This document shows positions 9,444 through 19,992 of a stretch of 64,000 bases of DNA, in pieces. The notes under the pieces were generated by a model. It ran no database searches. It was given only the letters and a program-made list of their open reading frames with translations, and had not been told where the DNA came from. The translations under genes were made by a program, and so were the position numbers. The first letter of the stretch is position 1, and each line of letters opens with the position of its first letter. Source of the DNA: Limnobacter sp. MED105 (GTDB lineage Bacteria; Pseudomonadota; Gammaproteobacteria; Burkholderiales; Burkholderiaceae_B); assembly GCF_000170915.1 (NCBI RefSeq), contig NZ_ABCT01000015.1, forward strand, positions 25,455 to 89,454, written 5' to 3'.

Positions 9444-10097
9444 GTGAGTGTTGTTCTCGGCAAGCCCGAGGTGCCCAAGCACTGGCTTCTGGATGCCAAT
9501 GTGCTGTTTTCTGAATGGACCCGCTGGTTAATGGTGGCACTGGCTCGACAACACGGCGCCACCCTTTACTTCACCCCCCATATTGAAAATGAGTGTTACC
9601 GCAACTTGGTGCGCCTTGGGCGCTTGCACCCGGATGATGCAAGTGTCGAACGTGCTGGTCTGCCCCAGCGTTTGAATGCGGTCTTGTTGCCTCAAAACCA
9701 TGAGCCCTATTTGGCCGATGTCCGGCAGGTGGATGAAAAAGACCGGCACGTGGCGGCGTCAGCCTTGGCATTGCGCCATCAGGTGCAGCAAGCCGTGGGC
9801 CTGCTCACCTGGAACTTGAAAGACTTCCCGAGAAAGCCGCTGTTAAAGCTTGGTTTGGTGCGCATGTGCCCCGATGAGCTTTGTGTCGAGTTGCTGAAAA
9901 CCAAAACAGACATACAGACTTGTCTGGAACAAAGTGTGCAGCTGATGCAGGCCGGGCTGGCCGAACAGCCCAGCCAGAACCCCACGCTTTATCAAAGCAA
10001 GGCGAGTCCTTTGCCGCAAAACCACGAGGACTGGATCCAGTTCTTGGGAAGAAACCGAATGCACAAGACAGCCAAGGTGTGCTCCCGTCCAAATTGA
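9444..10097 (+). CDS. PIN-domain protein (putative ribonuclease)
   Basis: A 217-residue protein with a PIN-type nuclease fold. The acidic quartet expected for a metal-dependent RNase is present: D17 in LLDANVLF, E50 in IENECY, D100 in EKDRHVAAS and D127 in NLKDFP. It starts at GTG (9444), 15 bp after tusA. The C-terminal 60 residues are Gln/Lys-rich and look disordered. PIN proteins are often VapC-like toxins, but no small antitoxin gene precedes it. This may instead be a stand-alone PIN protein of another lineage. Confidence 0.8.
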   Translation: MSVVLGKPEVPKHWLLDANVLFSEWTRWLMVALARQHGATLYFTPHIENECYRNLVRLGRLHPDDASVERAGLPQRLNAVLLPQNHEPYLADVRQVDEKDRHVAASALALRHQVQQAVGLLTWNLKDFPRKPLLKLGLVRMCPDELCVELLKTKTDIQTCLEQSVQLMQAGLAEQPSQNPTLYQSKASPLPQNHEDWIQFLGRNRMHKTAKVCSRPN

Positions 10098-10169
10098 CTA
10101 CCCCGTTCTGGTTAGTTAGATTAAGCCACAGGCGTCATATGATTGTCTAACACACGTTTTGGGAATTGT

Positions 10170-10643
10170 ATGCTGCGACTTATTTACACATCGGTTCAAG
10201 TGCCGGGCTTTGACCGCCTGGCCTTTGAGCAATTGTGTGAGCAAGCATCCCGAAACAACCGAACATTGGGTGTTGAAGGTTTGCTGCTGTGCAACGGCGT
10301 GGAGTTCATGCAGTGCCTTGAAGGGCCCAAAGAGGCGGTGGCCTCAATCTACAAAAAAATAGTGAAAGACTCCCGACACTCTGATATTCGGTTGCTGGTT
10401 TCCGAGGTCAGCAACGCGGCGATGTTCGAAAAATGGTCGATGGTGGGTTTGGGCACCAAGCCACAATCGGTGTTGAGTGGCGAGTCCATCGCGTATACAC
10501 TGCTGGATCATCGTTTGTATCGACCTTGGAAATCACTCGGGCTCGGTGCAGCCGATTTAATCTACGAATATGCCAAAGTCAAAGCCGAGCTCGAGAAAGC
10601 AGGTGAAATGGGTTTGCTGAGCAAAGTGTTTGACGTGTATTAA
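10170..10643 (+). CDS. Short BLUF-domain blue-light photoreceptor
   Basis: A 157-residue stand-alone BLUF (FAD-binding blue-light sensor) protein. Numbered from the ATG at 10170, Y6 (LIYTS), N30, Q48 (FMQCLEG), W89 and M91 (EKWSM) keep the same spacing as the photocycle residues Y21, N45, Q63, W104 and M106 of AppA. The flavin pocket therefore looks functional. Residues beyond about 100 form a helical C-terminal cap with no output domain, so signalling would need a partner protein. A weak GGGA precedes the ATG. An upstream in-frame TTG at 10143 is possible but would add nine non-BLUF residues. It lies between the PIN and MBL genes. Confidence 0.92.
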   Translation: MLRLIYTSVQVPGFDRLAFEQLCEQASRNNRTLGVEGLLLCNGVEFMQCLEGPKEAVASIYKKIVKDSRHSDIRLLVSEVSNAAMFEKWSMVGLGTKPQSVLSGESIAYTLLDHRLYRPWKSLGLGAADLIYEYAKVKAELEKAGEMGLLSKVFDVY

Positions 10644-10666
10644 CCAAGATTCAAGCAGGTCGCAGT

Positions 10667-11644
10667 ATGACAATTCGTTCCCTTCTTCGCGCAATTCCCC
10701 TTGTATGTGTATTTCCTCTCGCCGTTCAGGCTCAAGCTCCAGCCCAAGGTTTGGTCAAAATCACCCCTTTGGGTGGTCAAGAAGGCGAGTTTTGCCGCTT
10801 TGACCGCGCCATGATTTTCGAAGATCCCAATGGCACCCGGATTTTGTACGACGCTGGCCGCACAGTGGCGGGTGCAGAAGATCCCCGTTTGGGAAAAATT
10901 GATGTGGTCTTGGTCAGCCACATGCACGGTGACCACCTTGGCGACCGGCACAACCCCGCGCCCAATGCGGGTAGCTGTGACAAGCCCGACATTTCCGCCA
11001 GTGCCTTGCCCAACTCCAACAGCGTGAACATTGCGGTCAAAACAGGCGCAAAAATTGTGACTGGCAGCGAAATGCCTTCTTTCTTTGCAGCCAAGCTGAA
11101 ACAGGCCGGTGGTGATGAGAAAAATTCTATCCTCGTGCGTTTCGGTGCCATGCAAACCATCAATGGCGTGGGCATTACCACCGTGCCGGCTGCACACAGC
11201 AACGGCATTGCTGGCGATTTTGTAGGGCAGCGTTTGGGTGAAATGCTGAAAGAGTCAGGTATTACGGCATACGCTGGTCCACCCACAGGCTATGTGGTGA
11301 AATTCAGCAATGGCCTGACCGTGTACCTGAGTGGCGACACGGGTATTACTGGCGAGCAAAAAGAAGTGGTGGGTGAATACTACAAGCCACAATTGGCCGT
11401 GATGAACATTGGTGACACCTTTACCACTGGCCCACGCGAAGCGGCTTATGTAGTGAACGAACTGGTCGAGCCCAAGGCTGTGATTGCCAGCCATGCCAAT
11501 GAGGTGGCCACGCTGAATGGCAAGGTGATTGCAGGCACTAAAACCGAGCAGTTCATGAAAGCCAGCAAAGTACCCGTGTATGTGCCGTTGAGCGGCAAAA
11601 CCATGAGCTTTGATGGCAAAGGCAAGTGCGCTGCGGGTTGCTGA
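10667..11644 (+). CDS. Exported metallo-beta-lactamase-fold hydrolase
   Basis: A 325-residue protein with a Sec signal peptide (about 1-22, ending AVQA-Q). The MBL-fold metal motif HMHGDH lies at about 85-90, with a later histidine in PAAHSNG and an aspartate in LSGDTGI that complete the binuclear site. It is predicted periplasmic. The sequence resembles UlaG-like or YcbL-like broad MBL hydrolases, with no signature for true beta-lactamase. The tail ends in CAAGC, possibly a disulfide. The substrate is unknown. The gene ends just before a strong terminator. Confidence 0.85.
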   Translation: MTIRSLLRAIPLVCVFPLAVQAQAPAQGLVKITPLGGQEGEFCRFDRAMIFEDPNGTRILYDAGRTVAGAEDPRLGKIDVVLVSHMHGDHLGDRHNPAPNAGSCDKPDISASALPNSNSVNIAVKTGAKIVTGSEMPSFFAAKLKQAGGDEKNSILVRFGAMQTINGVGITTVPAAHSNGIAGDFVGQRLGEMLKESGITAYAGPPTGYVVKFSNGLTVYLSGDTGITGEQKEVVGEYYKPQLAVMNIGDTFTTGPREAAYVVNELVEPKAVIASHANEVATLNGKVIAGTKTEQFMKASKVPVYVPLSGKTMSFDGKGKCAAGC

Positions 11645-11663
11645 TTGCCCTGCGATGGTTGAT

Positions 11664-11704
11664 AAAAAAAGAGCACCGGGATAAATAACCGGTGCTCTTT
11701 TTTT
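11664..11704. terminator. Bidirectional rho-independent terminator
   Basis: A perfect 16-bp inverted repeat (arms 11664-11679 and 11689-11704, 9-nt loop) has a GC-rich core GAGCACCGG. It is flanked by seven A on one side and seven T on the other, so it can end transcription from both the MBL gene (plus) and valS (minus). Confidence 0.95.
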
Positions 11705-11718
11705 GTGCTGGTTTCAAC

Positions 11719-14568
11719 TCATTTCAATTTGTTTAGCTGACTTTCCAGCTTTTCCAGCAGGGCGCTGAAGTCAGCAAGGCGCGCCTTTTCCTGATCCACC
11801 ACTGCTGCGGGTGCTCGGTCTACAAAGCTGGCATTGCCCAGCTTGCCATTGCACTTGGCAATTTCAATGCGGATTTTTTCCGCTTCCTTGCCAATCCGCG
11901 CACGTTCAGCTTCCACATCAATTTCAATGTGCAGCATCAGCTTCAGTTCACCCACAATTTGTACGGGTGCCATGGAGTCTGCGGGCAGTGAATCAACCAC
12001 GTCCACTTTGCTGAGTTTGGCCAAGGCAGCCAACACCGGGCCAGTTTTTTCAAGGAAGGCGCGTTGCTCTGCGTTGCCCTCACAACTGGCAATTAGCGGC
12101 ACTTTGTCTGCAGGGCCCAAGCCCATTTCGCTGCGCAATGCGCGAATGGCATCAACGGTGGCTTTCAGTTGGAGCACAAAGCTTTCCGCTTTTTCATCAA
12201 TACGGGAAGGCACGCTGACCGGGTAGGCTTGGGTCATCAAGCTGGCTTGCACGCCTTCTTCCCTGCGCCCTGCGACCACACTAACTGTTTGCCAAAGTTC
12301 TTCGGTGATGAATGGAATAATGGGATGGGCCAGGCGCAAAATTGTTTCCAGCACCCGCACCAGTGTGCGGCGTGTGGCGCGTTGCTGTGCGGGTGTGCCA
12401 TTGGCAATTTGCACCTTGGCGATTTCAAGGTACCAGTCGCAGTATTCGTCCCACACAAACTGGTAAATGCTTTGCGCAATCAAGTCGAATCGGTAGGTCT
12501 CAAAACCTTGTGCCACATCCGCTTCAACGCGTTGCAAGGTGCTTGTGATCCAGCGGTCCGCTTGAGAAAAATCAAGGTAGCCACCTGGCGTGCAGGCGTC
12601 TGCATCGTGGTCGCTCAAACCACAATCTTGCCCTTCCGTGTTCATCAACACAAAGCGGGTGGCGTTCCACAGCTTGTTGCAGAAGTTGCGGTAACCGTCG
12701 CAGCGCTTCTGGTCAAAGTTGATGTTGCGGCCCAAGGTGGCCAGGCTTGCGAAGGTAAAGCGCAGTGCATCTGCGCCGTAGGCCGGAATACCTTCGGGGA
12801 ATTCCTTGCGGGTTTTCTTCTCGATCTTCGGTGCGTCTTGCGGCTTGCTCAATCCAGTGGTGCGTTTCACCAAAAGCGTATCAAGGCTGCAACCATCAAT
12901 CAAATCGACCGGGTCCAACGTGTTGCCCACCGACTTGCTCATTTTCTTGCCCTCGGCGTCTCGCACCAAACCATGCACATACACGGTGTGGAAGGGCACC
13001 TGGCCGGTGAAGTGGGTGGTCATCATGATCATTCGGGCAACCCAGAAGAAAATGATGTCAAAGCCAGTCACCAACACGGAGGAAGGCAGGAAGTGTTTCA
13101 GCTCTGGTGTCTCGTCGGGCCAGCCCAAGGTGCTGAAAGGCACCAGAGCGGAGCTGAACCAGGTGTCCAGCACATCGTCATCGCGCTTTAGTTCGCCGGT
13201 GTGGCCGGTTGCGGCAGCCTTGCTGCGTGCATCCGCTTCCGTGCGGGCCACAAACACTTCGCCGTTCTCGCCATACCAGGCCGGGATTTGGTGGCCCCAC
13301 CACAGCTGGCGGGAAATACACCAGTCTTGAATGTTGTTCAGCCACTGGTTGTAGGTGTTCACCCATTGTTCGGGCACAAACTTAACCTGGCCTTGTTCAA
13401 CTGCGTCGATCGCTTTTTGGGTAATGCTTTTTCCGGTGGCATCACCCTCGGCCACTTTGCTCATGGCCACAAACCACTGGTCAGTCAACATGGGTTCAAT
13501 TACCACGCCCGTGCGGTCGCCCTTGGGAACCATCAGCTTGTGGGGCTTGATTTCGCCCAGCAGGCCTTGTTCTTCCAGGTCAGCCACAATTTGCTTGCGG
13601 GCGACAAAACGATCCATGCCCACGTACTTGGCAGGTGCTTGCTCGTTAATCGTTGCATCCAGCGTCAGGATATTGATCAGCTCAAGCTTGTGGCGCTGGC
13701 CCACGGCATAGTCGTTGAAGTCGTGTGCGGGTGTTACCTTCACCACGCCAGTGCCGAAAGAACTGTCTACGTATTCATCCGCAATAATGGTCAGCTCGCG
13801 GTCGCACAAGGGCAGCTTTACTTTCTTGCCAATCAGGTGCTGGTAGCGCTCATCGTCGGGGTGAACCATCACGGCAGAATCACCCAGCATGGTTTCCGGG
13901 CGGGTGGTGGCCACTGTCAAGTGGGTTAAGCCTTTCACGGGGTCAGCTTCAACCAGTGGGTACTTCAGTTCCCACAGGTGGCCTTCGGTTTCAACGCTTT
14001 CCACTTCCAGGTCAGAAACGGCAGTTTTCAAAACCGGGTCCCAGTTCACCAAGCGCTTGCCGCGGTAAATCAGGCCTTGCTCAAACAGGCGAACAAAGAC
14101 CTCGGTGACCGATTTGGACAGGGCCGGGTCCATGGTGAAGTACTCGCGCTGCCAATCTACGCTGGCACCCATGCGGCGCATTTGCTCGGTAATTTTGCTG
14201 CCGCTTTCGTTTTTCCATTCCCAAATTTTCTCCACGAATTTTTCGCGGCCCAAATCGTGGCGGGTAATGTTCTTGGCGGCCAGTTGGCGTTCAACCACAA
14301 TTTGCGTGGCAATGCCTGCGTGGTCAGTGCCTGGTTGCCACAGGGTGTTGTGACCCCGCATGCGGTAATAGCGTGTCAGCCCGTCCATGATGGTTTGGTT
14401 GAATGCATGGCCCATGTGCAACGTACCAGTCACATTCGGTGGTGGGAGTTGAATGCAAAAGTCGGGTTTGCCTTCCTCTGTTGTGGCTTTGGCGTGGCCT
14501 TGGCGCTCCCATTCAGGGCCCCAGTGGGATTCAATGGCATTCGGGTCGAAACTTTTGGCAAGGGTCAT
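11719..14568 (-). CDS. valS: Valyl-tRNA synthetase
   Basis: Charges tRNA-Val. The 949-residue class Ia synthetase has HMGH at about 51-54 (HIGH motif), the CP1 editing domain with the [10 protein letters not shown] stretch, KKMSKSVGN (KMSKS motif) near residue 560, an anticodon-binding domain, and a C-terminal coiled-coil arm (about 885-949, beginning near [11 protein letters not shown]). In many betaproteobacteria valS directly follows holC. Here a plus-strand chemoreceptor gene separates the two. Confidence 0.98.
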   Translation of the reverse strand: MTLAKSFDPNAIESHWGPEWERQGHAKATTEEGKPDFCIQLPPPNVTGTLHMGHAFNQTIMDGLTRYYRMRGHNTLWQPGTDHAGIATQIVVERQLAAKNITRHDLGREKFVEKIWEWKNESGSKITEQMRRMGASVDWQREYFTMDPALSKSVTEVFVRLFEQGLIYRGKRLVNWDPVLKTAVSDLEVESVETEGHLWELKYPLVEADPVKGLTHLTVATTRPETMLGDSAVMVHPDDERYQHLIGKKVKLPLCDRELTIIADEYVDSSFGTGVVKVTPAHDFNDYAVGQRHKLELINILTLDATINEQAPAKYVGMDRFVARKQIVADLEEQGLLGEIKPHKLMVPKGDRTGVVIEPMLTDQWFVAMSKVAEGDATGKSITQKAIDAVEQGQVKFVPEQWVNTYNQWLNNIQDWCISRQLWWGHQIPAWYGENGEVFVARTEADARSKAAATGHTGELKRDDDVLDTWFSSALVPFSTLGWPDETPELKHFLPSSVLVTGFDIIFFWVARMIMMTTHFTGQVPFHTVYVHGLVRDAEGKKMSKSVGNTLDPVDLIDGCSLDTLLVKRTTGLSKPQDAPKIEKKTRKEFPEGIPAYGADALRFTFASLATLGRNINFDQKRCDGYRNFCNKLWNATRFVLMNTEGQDCGLSDHDADACTPGGYLDFSQADRWITSTLQRVEADVAQGFETYRFDLIAQSIYQFVWDEYCDWYLEIAKVQIANGTPAQQRATRRTLVRVLETILRLAHPIIPFITEELWQTVSVVAGRREEGVQASLMTQAYPVSVPSRIDEKAESFVLQLKATVDAIRALRSEMGLGPADKVPLIASCEGNAEQRAFLEKTGPVLAALAKLSKVDVVDSLPADSMAPVQIVGELKLMLHIEIDVEAERARIGKEAEKIRIEIAKCNGKLGNASFVDRAPAAVVDQEKARLADFSALLEKLESQLNKLK

Positions 14569-14616
14569 GGCAGTGGTACTTGAAAATGGACAACGTCAAC
14601 AAAGGCTTAGCCCGAC

Positions 14617-14622
14617 ATTATA
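14617..14622 (-). promoter_or_regulatory. Candidate -10 box for valS
   Basis: On the minus strand this reads TATAAT, about 50 bases upstream of the valS ATG. The -35 region is not recognisable. The rest of the 261-bp valS/chemoreceptor divergent gap shows only a short dyad, ACAAC-GGTAT-GTTGT, near the chemoreceptor start. Confidence 0.35.
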
Positions 14623-14829
14623 GCGTTTGCGGGTGCCCTGCCGGCTTTGAGTTGTTTGGTCTGGGGCAGGAAAGCCCCTTTATTCCCCAATTTCAGGTGT
14701 CCCCCCTTACTGCACAATGTTCATACGTCCGACTGGGTGGCTGTCTTCAAATAGCCCTGTTCGAGTGAGGCTTTTTTAGAAATACAACGGTATGTTGTAA
14801 ATCAATGACAGTTCAAAGAGGGGTGTCTC

Positions 14830-16455
14830 ATGTTGAGTTCCATTAGTGCCAAATTCAGTGCCAGCTTGGTCACGGTGATCGCGCTGGGCGTGGTAGTCGG
14901 TGGCCTGGGTGTGTTTAACAGCAAGCGGATCATGGATGCCAATGCCAAAAACGAATTCACCCACGAGGTGATCGAGAATGTGCTGGGTGTTCGCGAGAAT
15001 CTGTTGAATATTGAAACCGGCGAACGCGGATTTTTACTGCGTGGTGATGAGGCTTACCTGACCCCGTACAACGACGGCAAAGAGCAGGTTCGCAAACACC
15101 TTGACAAGGCTTCTGAGTTGACAGTCCACAATCCGGTTGTCACCGAGGAGTTGCGCTTGTTCAATGCACATTACCGAACTTGGCTGAACTCCGTCATTGA
15201 TCCGTTGATCGATGCCAAGCGTTTGGTCATCGAGGGCAATATGGCCCCGGAAGACTTCAATGCCTTGGTGGATTCCACTCCGGGCAAGCCATTGATGGAC
15301 AAAATGCGTCAGGCTTTGGCCAAAGTGGAAGCAGAAGAATACCGCTTGCTGAAGCAGCGACAAGAGGCCAGCCAGGGTGTTTACCAGCAATCCATCTGGA
15401 TTACTGTGGCGATTACCTTGTTTGCCCTGTTCACTGGTTTAACCTTGAACTTCCTGATTTCCCGTTTGTTTAAACGCAAGTTAGGCACTGCGACAATTCA
15501 CATCAATGCTTTGGCCGAAGGCAAGCTGAACAGCAATATTCAGGTGCAGGGCAAAGACGAAGTCGACGGGCTGTTGCTTGCGCTGGGCAAGGCACAAACG
15601 AATTTGCGTGGTTTGATTGAAGGCATTCGGGGTTCTACCGCGTCCTTGAACGAGAGTGCAAGTGCCGTGCGGACTTCCTCCGATGAAATGAACAAGGCGG
15701 CTTCTGAACAAGCGGATGCCACTTCATCCATGGCTGCGGCTGTGGAGCAATTGACTGTATCGATCAGCCAGATTACCGAGAATTCCAACGATGCTTCGCA
15801 CACAGCCATGCAGGCCAAGCAGTCTGCTGATCAAGGCAGTATTACTTTGGGCCAGGTGGTTGAAGGTATTCGAAAAATTGCCAGCTCGGTGCAGGGCAGT
15901 GCCAGCACCGTGCGCTCGCTTGAGCAGCAGTCCAATGAAATTTCCGAGATTATCTCAACCATCACCGACATTGCCGACCGTACCAACTTGTTGGCCTTGA
16001 ATGCTGCCATTGAGGCGGCACGTGCAGGTGAAAGCGGTCGTGGTTTTGCAGTGGTTGCCGATGAAGTACGCAAATTGGCTGAGCAAACCAAAGGCTCATC
16101 CGAGCGCATTTCAACCATGGTGTTCCAGATTCAGAGCATTACCCAGCAGGCCTCCAAGTCCATGGAAGATTCGGTGGGTATGGTGAAGCAGGGTATTGAG
16201 CAGGCCGATTCGGTGTCGGGAACGATTGACCAGATCAAGGCCAATGCAGACCGTGTGAATGAGGCCATTCAGGCCATTACCGTGTCGATGAAAGAGCAAA
16301 GCAATGTGAGTGTGGAAATTAGCCGCAACGTCGAGCGTGTCGCGCAAATGACCGAGGAAAATACCGCAGCCATTGCGCAAAATAAATATGTGGCTCAACA
16401 AATCTCAGATTTAGCGGGTGGCTTGACTCAGTCTGTGCAGGTATTTAAAACCTGA
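14830..16455 (+). CDS. Methyl-accepting chemotaxis protein with CHASE3-like sensor
   Basis: A 541-residue chemoreceptor. TM1 (about 9-29) is followed by a periplasmic helical domain with the [13 protein letters not shown] motif (about 59-71) typical of CHASE3, then TM2 (about 188-210), HAMP, and a long cytoplasmic coiled coil. The hairpin tip [20 protein letters not shown] binds CheA/CheW. No che genes are nearby, so it is an orphan receptor. The ligand is unknown. Its stop codon abuts the stop codon of the convergent small gene with no spacer, and no terminator separates them. Confidence 0.95.
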   Translation: MLSSISAKFSASLVTVIALGVVVGGLGVFNSKRIMDANAKNEFTHEVIENVLGVRENLLNIETGERGFLLRGDEAYLTPYNDGKEQVRKHLDKASELTVHNPVVTEELRLFNAHYRTWLNSVIDPLIDAKRLVIEGNMAPEDFNALVDSTPGKPLMDKMRQALAKVEAEEYRLLKQRQEASQGVYQQSIWITVAITLFALFTGLTLNFLISRLFKRKLGTATIHINALAEGKLNSNIQVQGKDEVDGLLLALGKAQTNLRGLIEGIRGSTASLNESASAVRTSSDEMNKAASEQADATSSMAAAVEQLTVSISQITENSNDASHTAMQAKQSADQGSITLGQVVEGIRKIASSVQGSASTVRSLEQQSNEISEIISTITDIADRTNLLALNAAIEAARAGESGRGFAVVADEVRKLAEQTKGSSERISTMVFQIQSITQQASKSMEDSVGMVKQGIEQADSVSGTIDQIKANADRVNEAIQAITVSMKEQSNVSVEISRNVERVAQMTEENTAAIAQNKYVAQQISDLAGGLTQSVQVFKT

Positions 16456-16686
16456 TTATTTTTTCAGCGCGTCCAGCACTACTTTTTCAAACTCCTGCAT
16501 CAGCTGGGGTTTGATCCGAAGCAGTGCGCGTTCAAACAGTTCAGGCAACTGCGCCCGCAATATTTCAATTTGCGGGTCGCTCAAGTTGCCGCCCAGGCGG
16601 CTACCAGTCGATTGCTCAATTTCCCGCAAACCCGATTCAATCACCTCGGTCAACAGGGGCGGGCCACCATCAAAATGTTCACTCAT
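16456..16686 (-). CDS. Conserved small protein downstream of holC (DUF2486-like?)
   Basis: A 76-residue acidic, helical cytoplasmic protein with no catalytic motif. It follows holC by 21 bp in the pepA-holC order. In Burkholderia-type genomes a DUF2486 protein with an N-terminal LTEVI segment occupies this position, and here PPLLTEVIES (about 9-18) looks similar, so it may be a short homologue. That match is from memory only. The function is unknown. A regulatory or polymerase-accessory role can only be guessed from context. Confidence 0.7.
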   Translation of the reverse strand: MSEHFDGGPPLLTEVIESGLREIEQSTGSRLGGNLSDPQIEILRAQLPELFERALLRIKPQLMQEFEKVVLDALKK

Positions 16687-16707
16687 GTTGTTGTCCTCAA
16701 GCCCCCA

Positions 16708-17130
16708 TCAACCGTTGGCGCGGTCAAAAGTATTCAGTGGGTAACCCCGTTCTTTGTAAAATTTATAGCGTTGTCTCGCCAGAGCCTTGTTGTCTTCGTC
16801 GGTACCCACAATTTCAACCAAGCGTTCAAACCGCGCAAAAAACGGTGGCCACTGTTCGTCCAGGTTAATCAATAAATCGTAGTGGGCGATGTCATCGGCT
16901 TTGTCGGTCAACACAATGGGCGTGTCAGCCACACCTGGGTGGCCACTGACCACATGGGGTAAAAAGTCCTCTTCCGAGAAAGTCCACAGCAGCTTGTCCA
17001 GATTTTCAAGTACTTCGGGACGGGTGCTGTAGCACACAATTTTCAGCCCACTGCCGTACGCCTTTCGAATCAATCGACAGGTGTACAGCAGGTGGTCGGA
17101 CACATTCAGATGAAAGTCAATTCGGGTCAA
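16708..17130 (-). CDS. holC: DNA polymerase III chi subunit
   Basis: A 140-residue chi subunit of the clamp-loader complex, which links Pol III to SSB. Diagnostic parts are the opening TRIDFHLNVSDHLLYTCRLI, the WTFSEEDFLPHV segment, the PIVLTD strand and the LINLDEQWPPFF region near residue 90. It starts 10 bp after pepA, the usual order (pepA-holC), and is probably cotranscribed with it. Confidence 0.95.
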   Translation of the reverse strand: MTRIDFHLNVSDHLLYTCRLIRKAYGSGLKIVCYSTRPEVLENLDKLLWTFSEEDFLPHVVSGHPGVADTPIVLTDKADDIAHYDLLINLDEQWPPFFARFERLVEIVGTDEDNKALARQRYKFYKERGYPLNTFDRANG

Positions 17131-17140
17131 TTCACAACCC

Positions 17141-18742
17141 TCAGGCTCTTGCGCGCTTCATGACAAACTCGGCCAGCAAAGGCACCGGGCGGCCACTTGC
17201 GCCTTTCGCCTTGCCTGAATGCCATGCTGTACCCGCGATGTCCAGGTGCGCCCAGCTGTAGGCCTTGGTGTACTTTTGCAGGAAACACGCGGCAGTGACG
17301 CTGCCTGCGGGCGGCCCACCAATGTTGGCCATGTCGGCAAAGTTGCTTTTTAACTGCTCGTGGTATTCCTCGTCCAAAGGCATGCGCCATGCTGTGTCCA
17401 ATGCGTTTTGACCCGCCTTGAACAATTCATTGGCCAGGTCGTCATCGGGGCTGAACAAGCCGCTGTTCACATGGCCCAGCGCCACAATACAGGCACCGGT
17501 GAGGGTGGCCACATCGACCACGGCGGCGGGGTTAAACCGCTCAACGTAGGTAAGTGCATCACACAAAATCAGGCGGCCTTCTGCATCGGTATTCAAAATT
17601 TCAATGGTTTGTCCGCTCATGGACACCACCACGTCGCCTGGCTTGCTTGCGTTACCGGCAGGCATGTTCTCGGCCGTGGGTACTACCACAATCAGGTTCA
17701 GGGCCAACTTCATTTCAGCGGCGGCTTTCATGGTACCCAACACGCTGGCTGCGCCACACATGTCGTATTTCATTTCGTCCATGCCCGCACCGGGCTTCAG
17801 TGAAATACCACCAGTGTCAAAGGTAATGCCTTTGCCAACCAGCACCACTGGGGCTTCTTTGGGGTCTTTTGCGCCGTTGTACTTCAACACGATCAGTTTG
17901 GGGGGTTCGCTGGACGCTTTGCCCACCGACAACAGGCTGAACATGCCCAGCGCTTCCATCTTTTTGTGGTCCAGCACTTCAACACCCAGTTTGTATTGCT
18001 TGGCCAGCGCTTTGGCTGTTTCAGCCAAATAGTTCGGGGTGCAAATATTGCCAGGCAAATTGCCAAGGTCTTTGGTCAATTGCATGCCGTTGCCAATCGC
18101 CTGTCCAATCGCCGCGCCTTTTTCAACGGCGTCTTGGGTTGATTTGGTGCAAGCCAACTCGAAGGCAGGGGGTGGCGTTACTTCGTCGTCCTGTTTTTTG
18201 CAGGCAGAGAAGCTGTAAAAACTCTCGGTGATGGTGCGTGCACACAGGGCAGCAATTTCTTTGTCACTGCTTTTCTTGGGTACTTCCTGGTTCACGGCGA
18301 AAAATACTTTCGCAGGTTTCAGGCCTTTCAACGCGTCGCAGGCTGCGCTGGTGGCTTTGCGCAGGGTTTTGGTATTCAGTTTGTCGGCTTCATCCAGCCC
18401 CACCAGTACGTACACGGGCGCACCAGCCTTGGCGGTGTTAAATACCACGCGGCAGCTGCCTGCATTGCCCAGGTTTTTGTCGGTTTTGCATGCGTTTGCC
18501 ACCAGGCCCTCGGTGTCAATGTCTGCACGTTTGGCGGCTGCGGTCAATTCACCCTCTTTGTACACAGCAACCACAGCCACATCGCACCCCTTGGTGGGCA
18601 CAGGTCCGCCGGCAGTCACTTTGGCGACAGCGCCCGTACCCGCCTTGAAGCTGAACATGGGCGGTGGCGTGGGCGCCGCTTTTTTGGCGACACGTGTGGA
18701 ACTGGTTTTTCTGGCTTTGGGAGTGGCGGGTGTTGCTGTCAT
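17141..18742 (-). CDS. pepA: Leucyl aminopeptidase PepA (M17)
   Basis: A cytosolic M17 aminopeptidase; some homologues also bind DNA. The chosen start (ATG 18742, with AAGAAGG upstream) gives 533 residues. An upstream in-frame start would add 49 residues with no family match. The first 35 residues form a Lys/Ala/Pro/Thr-rich extension not typical of PepA. The catalytic domain carries the metal-binding segments [15 protein letters not shown] and MKYDMCGAA, and the signature NTDAEGRL. The gene is divergent from lptF across 110 bp. Confidence 0.95.
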   Translation of the reverse strand: MTATPATPKARKTSSTRVAKKAAPTPPPMFSFKAGTGAVAKVTAGGPVPTKGCDVAVVAVYKEGELTAAAKRADIDTEGLVANACKTDKNLGNAGSCRVVFNTAKAGAPVYVLVGLDEADKLNTKTLRKATSAACDALKGLKPAKVFFAVNQEVPKKSSDKEIAALCARTITESFYSFSACKKQDDEVTPPPAFELACTKSTQDAVEKGAAIGQAIGNGMQLTKDLGNLPGNICTPNYLAETAKALAKQYKLGVEVLDHKKMEALGMFSLLSVGKASSEPPKLIVLKYNGAKDPKEAPVVLVGKGITFDTGGISLKPGAGMDEMKYDMCGAASVLGTMKAAAEMKLALNLIVVVPTAENMPAGNASKPGDVVVSMSGQTIEILNTDAEGRLILCDALTYVERFNPAAVVDVATLTGACIVALGHVNSGLFSPDDDLANELFKAGQNALDTAWRMPLDEEYHEQLKSNFADMANIGGPPAGSVTAACFLQKYTKAYSWAHLDIAGTAWHSGKAKGASGRPVPLLAEFVMKRARA

Positions 18743-18852
18743 GGTGTTCCTTCTTGCGATTAATGCTCGACCATTCAAAACGAATGCATGCGACAATCTA
18801 CCATTATTAACAAGCTGGGTTGGCGAGTCAAAGCACAGCCCACCTGCATTGC

Positions 18853-19992
18853 ATGCTGTTTCGATCCACTTTTCGAAAAGACTTCGCACAAACCGCTGGC
18901 GCCACCTTCGTGGCCCTGTTCACCATCATTGTGACCACTGTGCTGGTTCGTACCCTGGGTCAGGCTGCGGGCGGCAAGGTGGACAACGCTGAGGTATTTA
19001 CACTCATTTTATTGGGCGGTCTTCAATACCTGCCGGCTGCCTTGGTCATCACTGTGTTCATCGCAGTGATGGGGGTTGTGTCGCGCGCCTTCAAAGAGCA
19101 GGAAATGACCGCCTGGTTTGCCTCGGGCGTGTCCTTGTTTTCACTGGTGCGCCCGGTGCTGCGCTTTGCCGTGCCGCTGACCGTGTTGGCCTTGGTGTGC
19201 TCGGTATGGCTTACCCCATGGGCCAAAGCTGAGCTGGATGCAGCCAAAGACCGCTTTGCGAAACGCAGCGATGTGAGCAAGGTCAGCGCGGGGCAGTTCC
19301 GGGAATCAGGCGAAGGCAACCGAGTGTTCTTCGTAGAGCGTCAGTCTGAAGTCACCAAGCAGGTCGAAAACGTGTTTGTAGTCGACTCCAAAGGCGACAC
19401 CCGTACGGTTGTCTCGGCTGCGCGCGGTAGCGTAGAAGTGGACGCCAGTGGTCAGCCTTACCTGGTGTTGAGCGGTGGGCGCCGCGCTACACTGGACGGC
19501 ACTGGAGAACGGTTTACCAGCACTGAGTTCGAAACTTACGGTTTGGCAATTGACAACACATTGGGTGCCGCCCCCAGCTTTCAGTTACAGCACCGCCGTG
19601 TCGACCTGTTGATTGCCGATTTTTCACCGGCTGCCCAAGGCGAATTATTGTGGCGTGTCAGTTTGCCAATGTCAGCCTTGGTACTGGGTTTGTTGGCCAT
19701 TCCGTTGGCCTTTGTGAATCCACGGGGTGGCAATTCGCTGAACCAGCTTTTTGCCTTGCTGATTTATCTGACTTACAGCAACATCGTGTCGGTTACGCAA
19801 AGCATGGTCACCAAAGAAACCCTCGATTTTTGGGTGGCCTTGGTGCTGCCGCATGCCAGTGTATTGCTGATGTTCTACTTGTTGATGGTGAAGCGCAACC
19901 GTCCCGCGGGCGCGCCCCTGTTCCGCTGGCGCAGGCCTGTCCGGTCGCTTGATCTGCAAGATGTGGTGGCAGGCCAGGAGATCAAACCATGA
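18853..19992 (+). CDS. lptF: LPS export permease subunit LptF
   Basis: An inner-membrane subunit of the LptB2FG ABC transporter that extracts LPS. I chose the ATG at 18853 because [10 protein letters not shown] is the usual N-terminus, which gives 379 residues. Three N-terminal helices (from about 15, 50 and 95), a periplasmic beta-jellyroll (about 120-260) and three C-terminal helices are visible. Its stop overlaps the lptG start (ATGA, 19989-19992). Confidence 0.95.
   Translation: MLFRSTFRKDFAQTAGATFVALFTIIVTTVLVRTLGQAAGGKVDNAEVFTLILLGGLQYLPAALVITVFIAVMGVVSRAFKEQEMTAWFASGVSLFSLVRPVLRFAVPLTVLALVCSVWLTPWAKAELDAAKDRFAKRSDVSKVSAGQFRESGEGNRVFFVERQSEVTKQVENVFVVDSKGDTRTVVSAARGSVEVDASGQPYLVLSGGRRATLDGTGERFTSTEFETYGLAIDNTLGAAPSFQLQHRRVDLLIADFSPAAQGELLWRVSLPMSALVLGLLAIPLAFVNPRGGNSLNQLFALLIYLTYSNIVSVTQSMVTKETLDFWVALVLPHASVLLMFYLLMVKRNRPAGAPLFRWRRPVRSLDLQDVVAGQEIKP

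Noticed and set aside
9444..10643. PIN protein plus BLUF protein considered as a toxin-antitoxin or light-controlled nuclease pair
   Set aside because: They are separated by 72 bp without coupling, and the BLUF protein has no antitoxin features. Adjacency alone is not enough.
12169..13191. Long plus-strand open frame (about 340 codons) opposite valS
   Set aside because: It is the antisense of a highly conserved synthetase, His/Gly/Cys-rich with no recognisable domain, no ribosome site and no continuity with neighbours. A codon-bias shadow.
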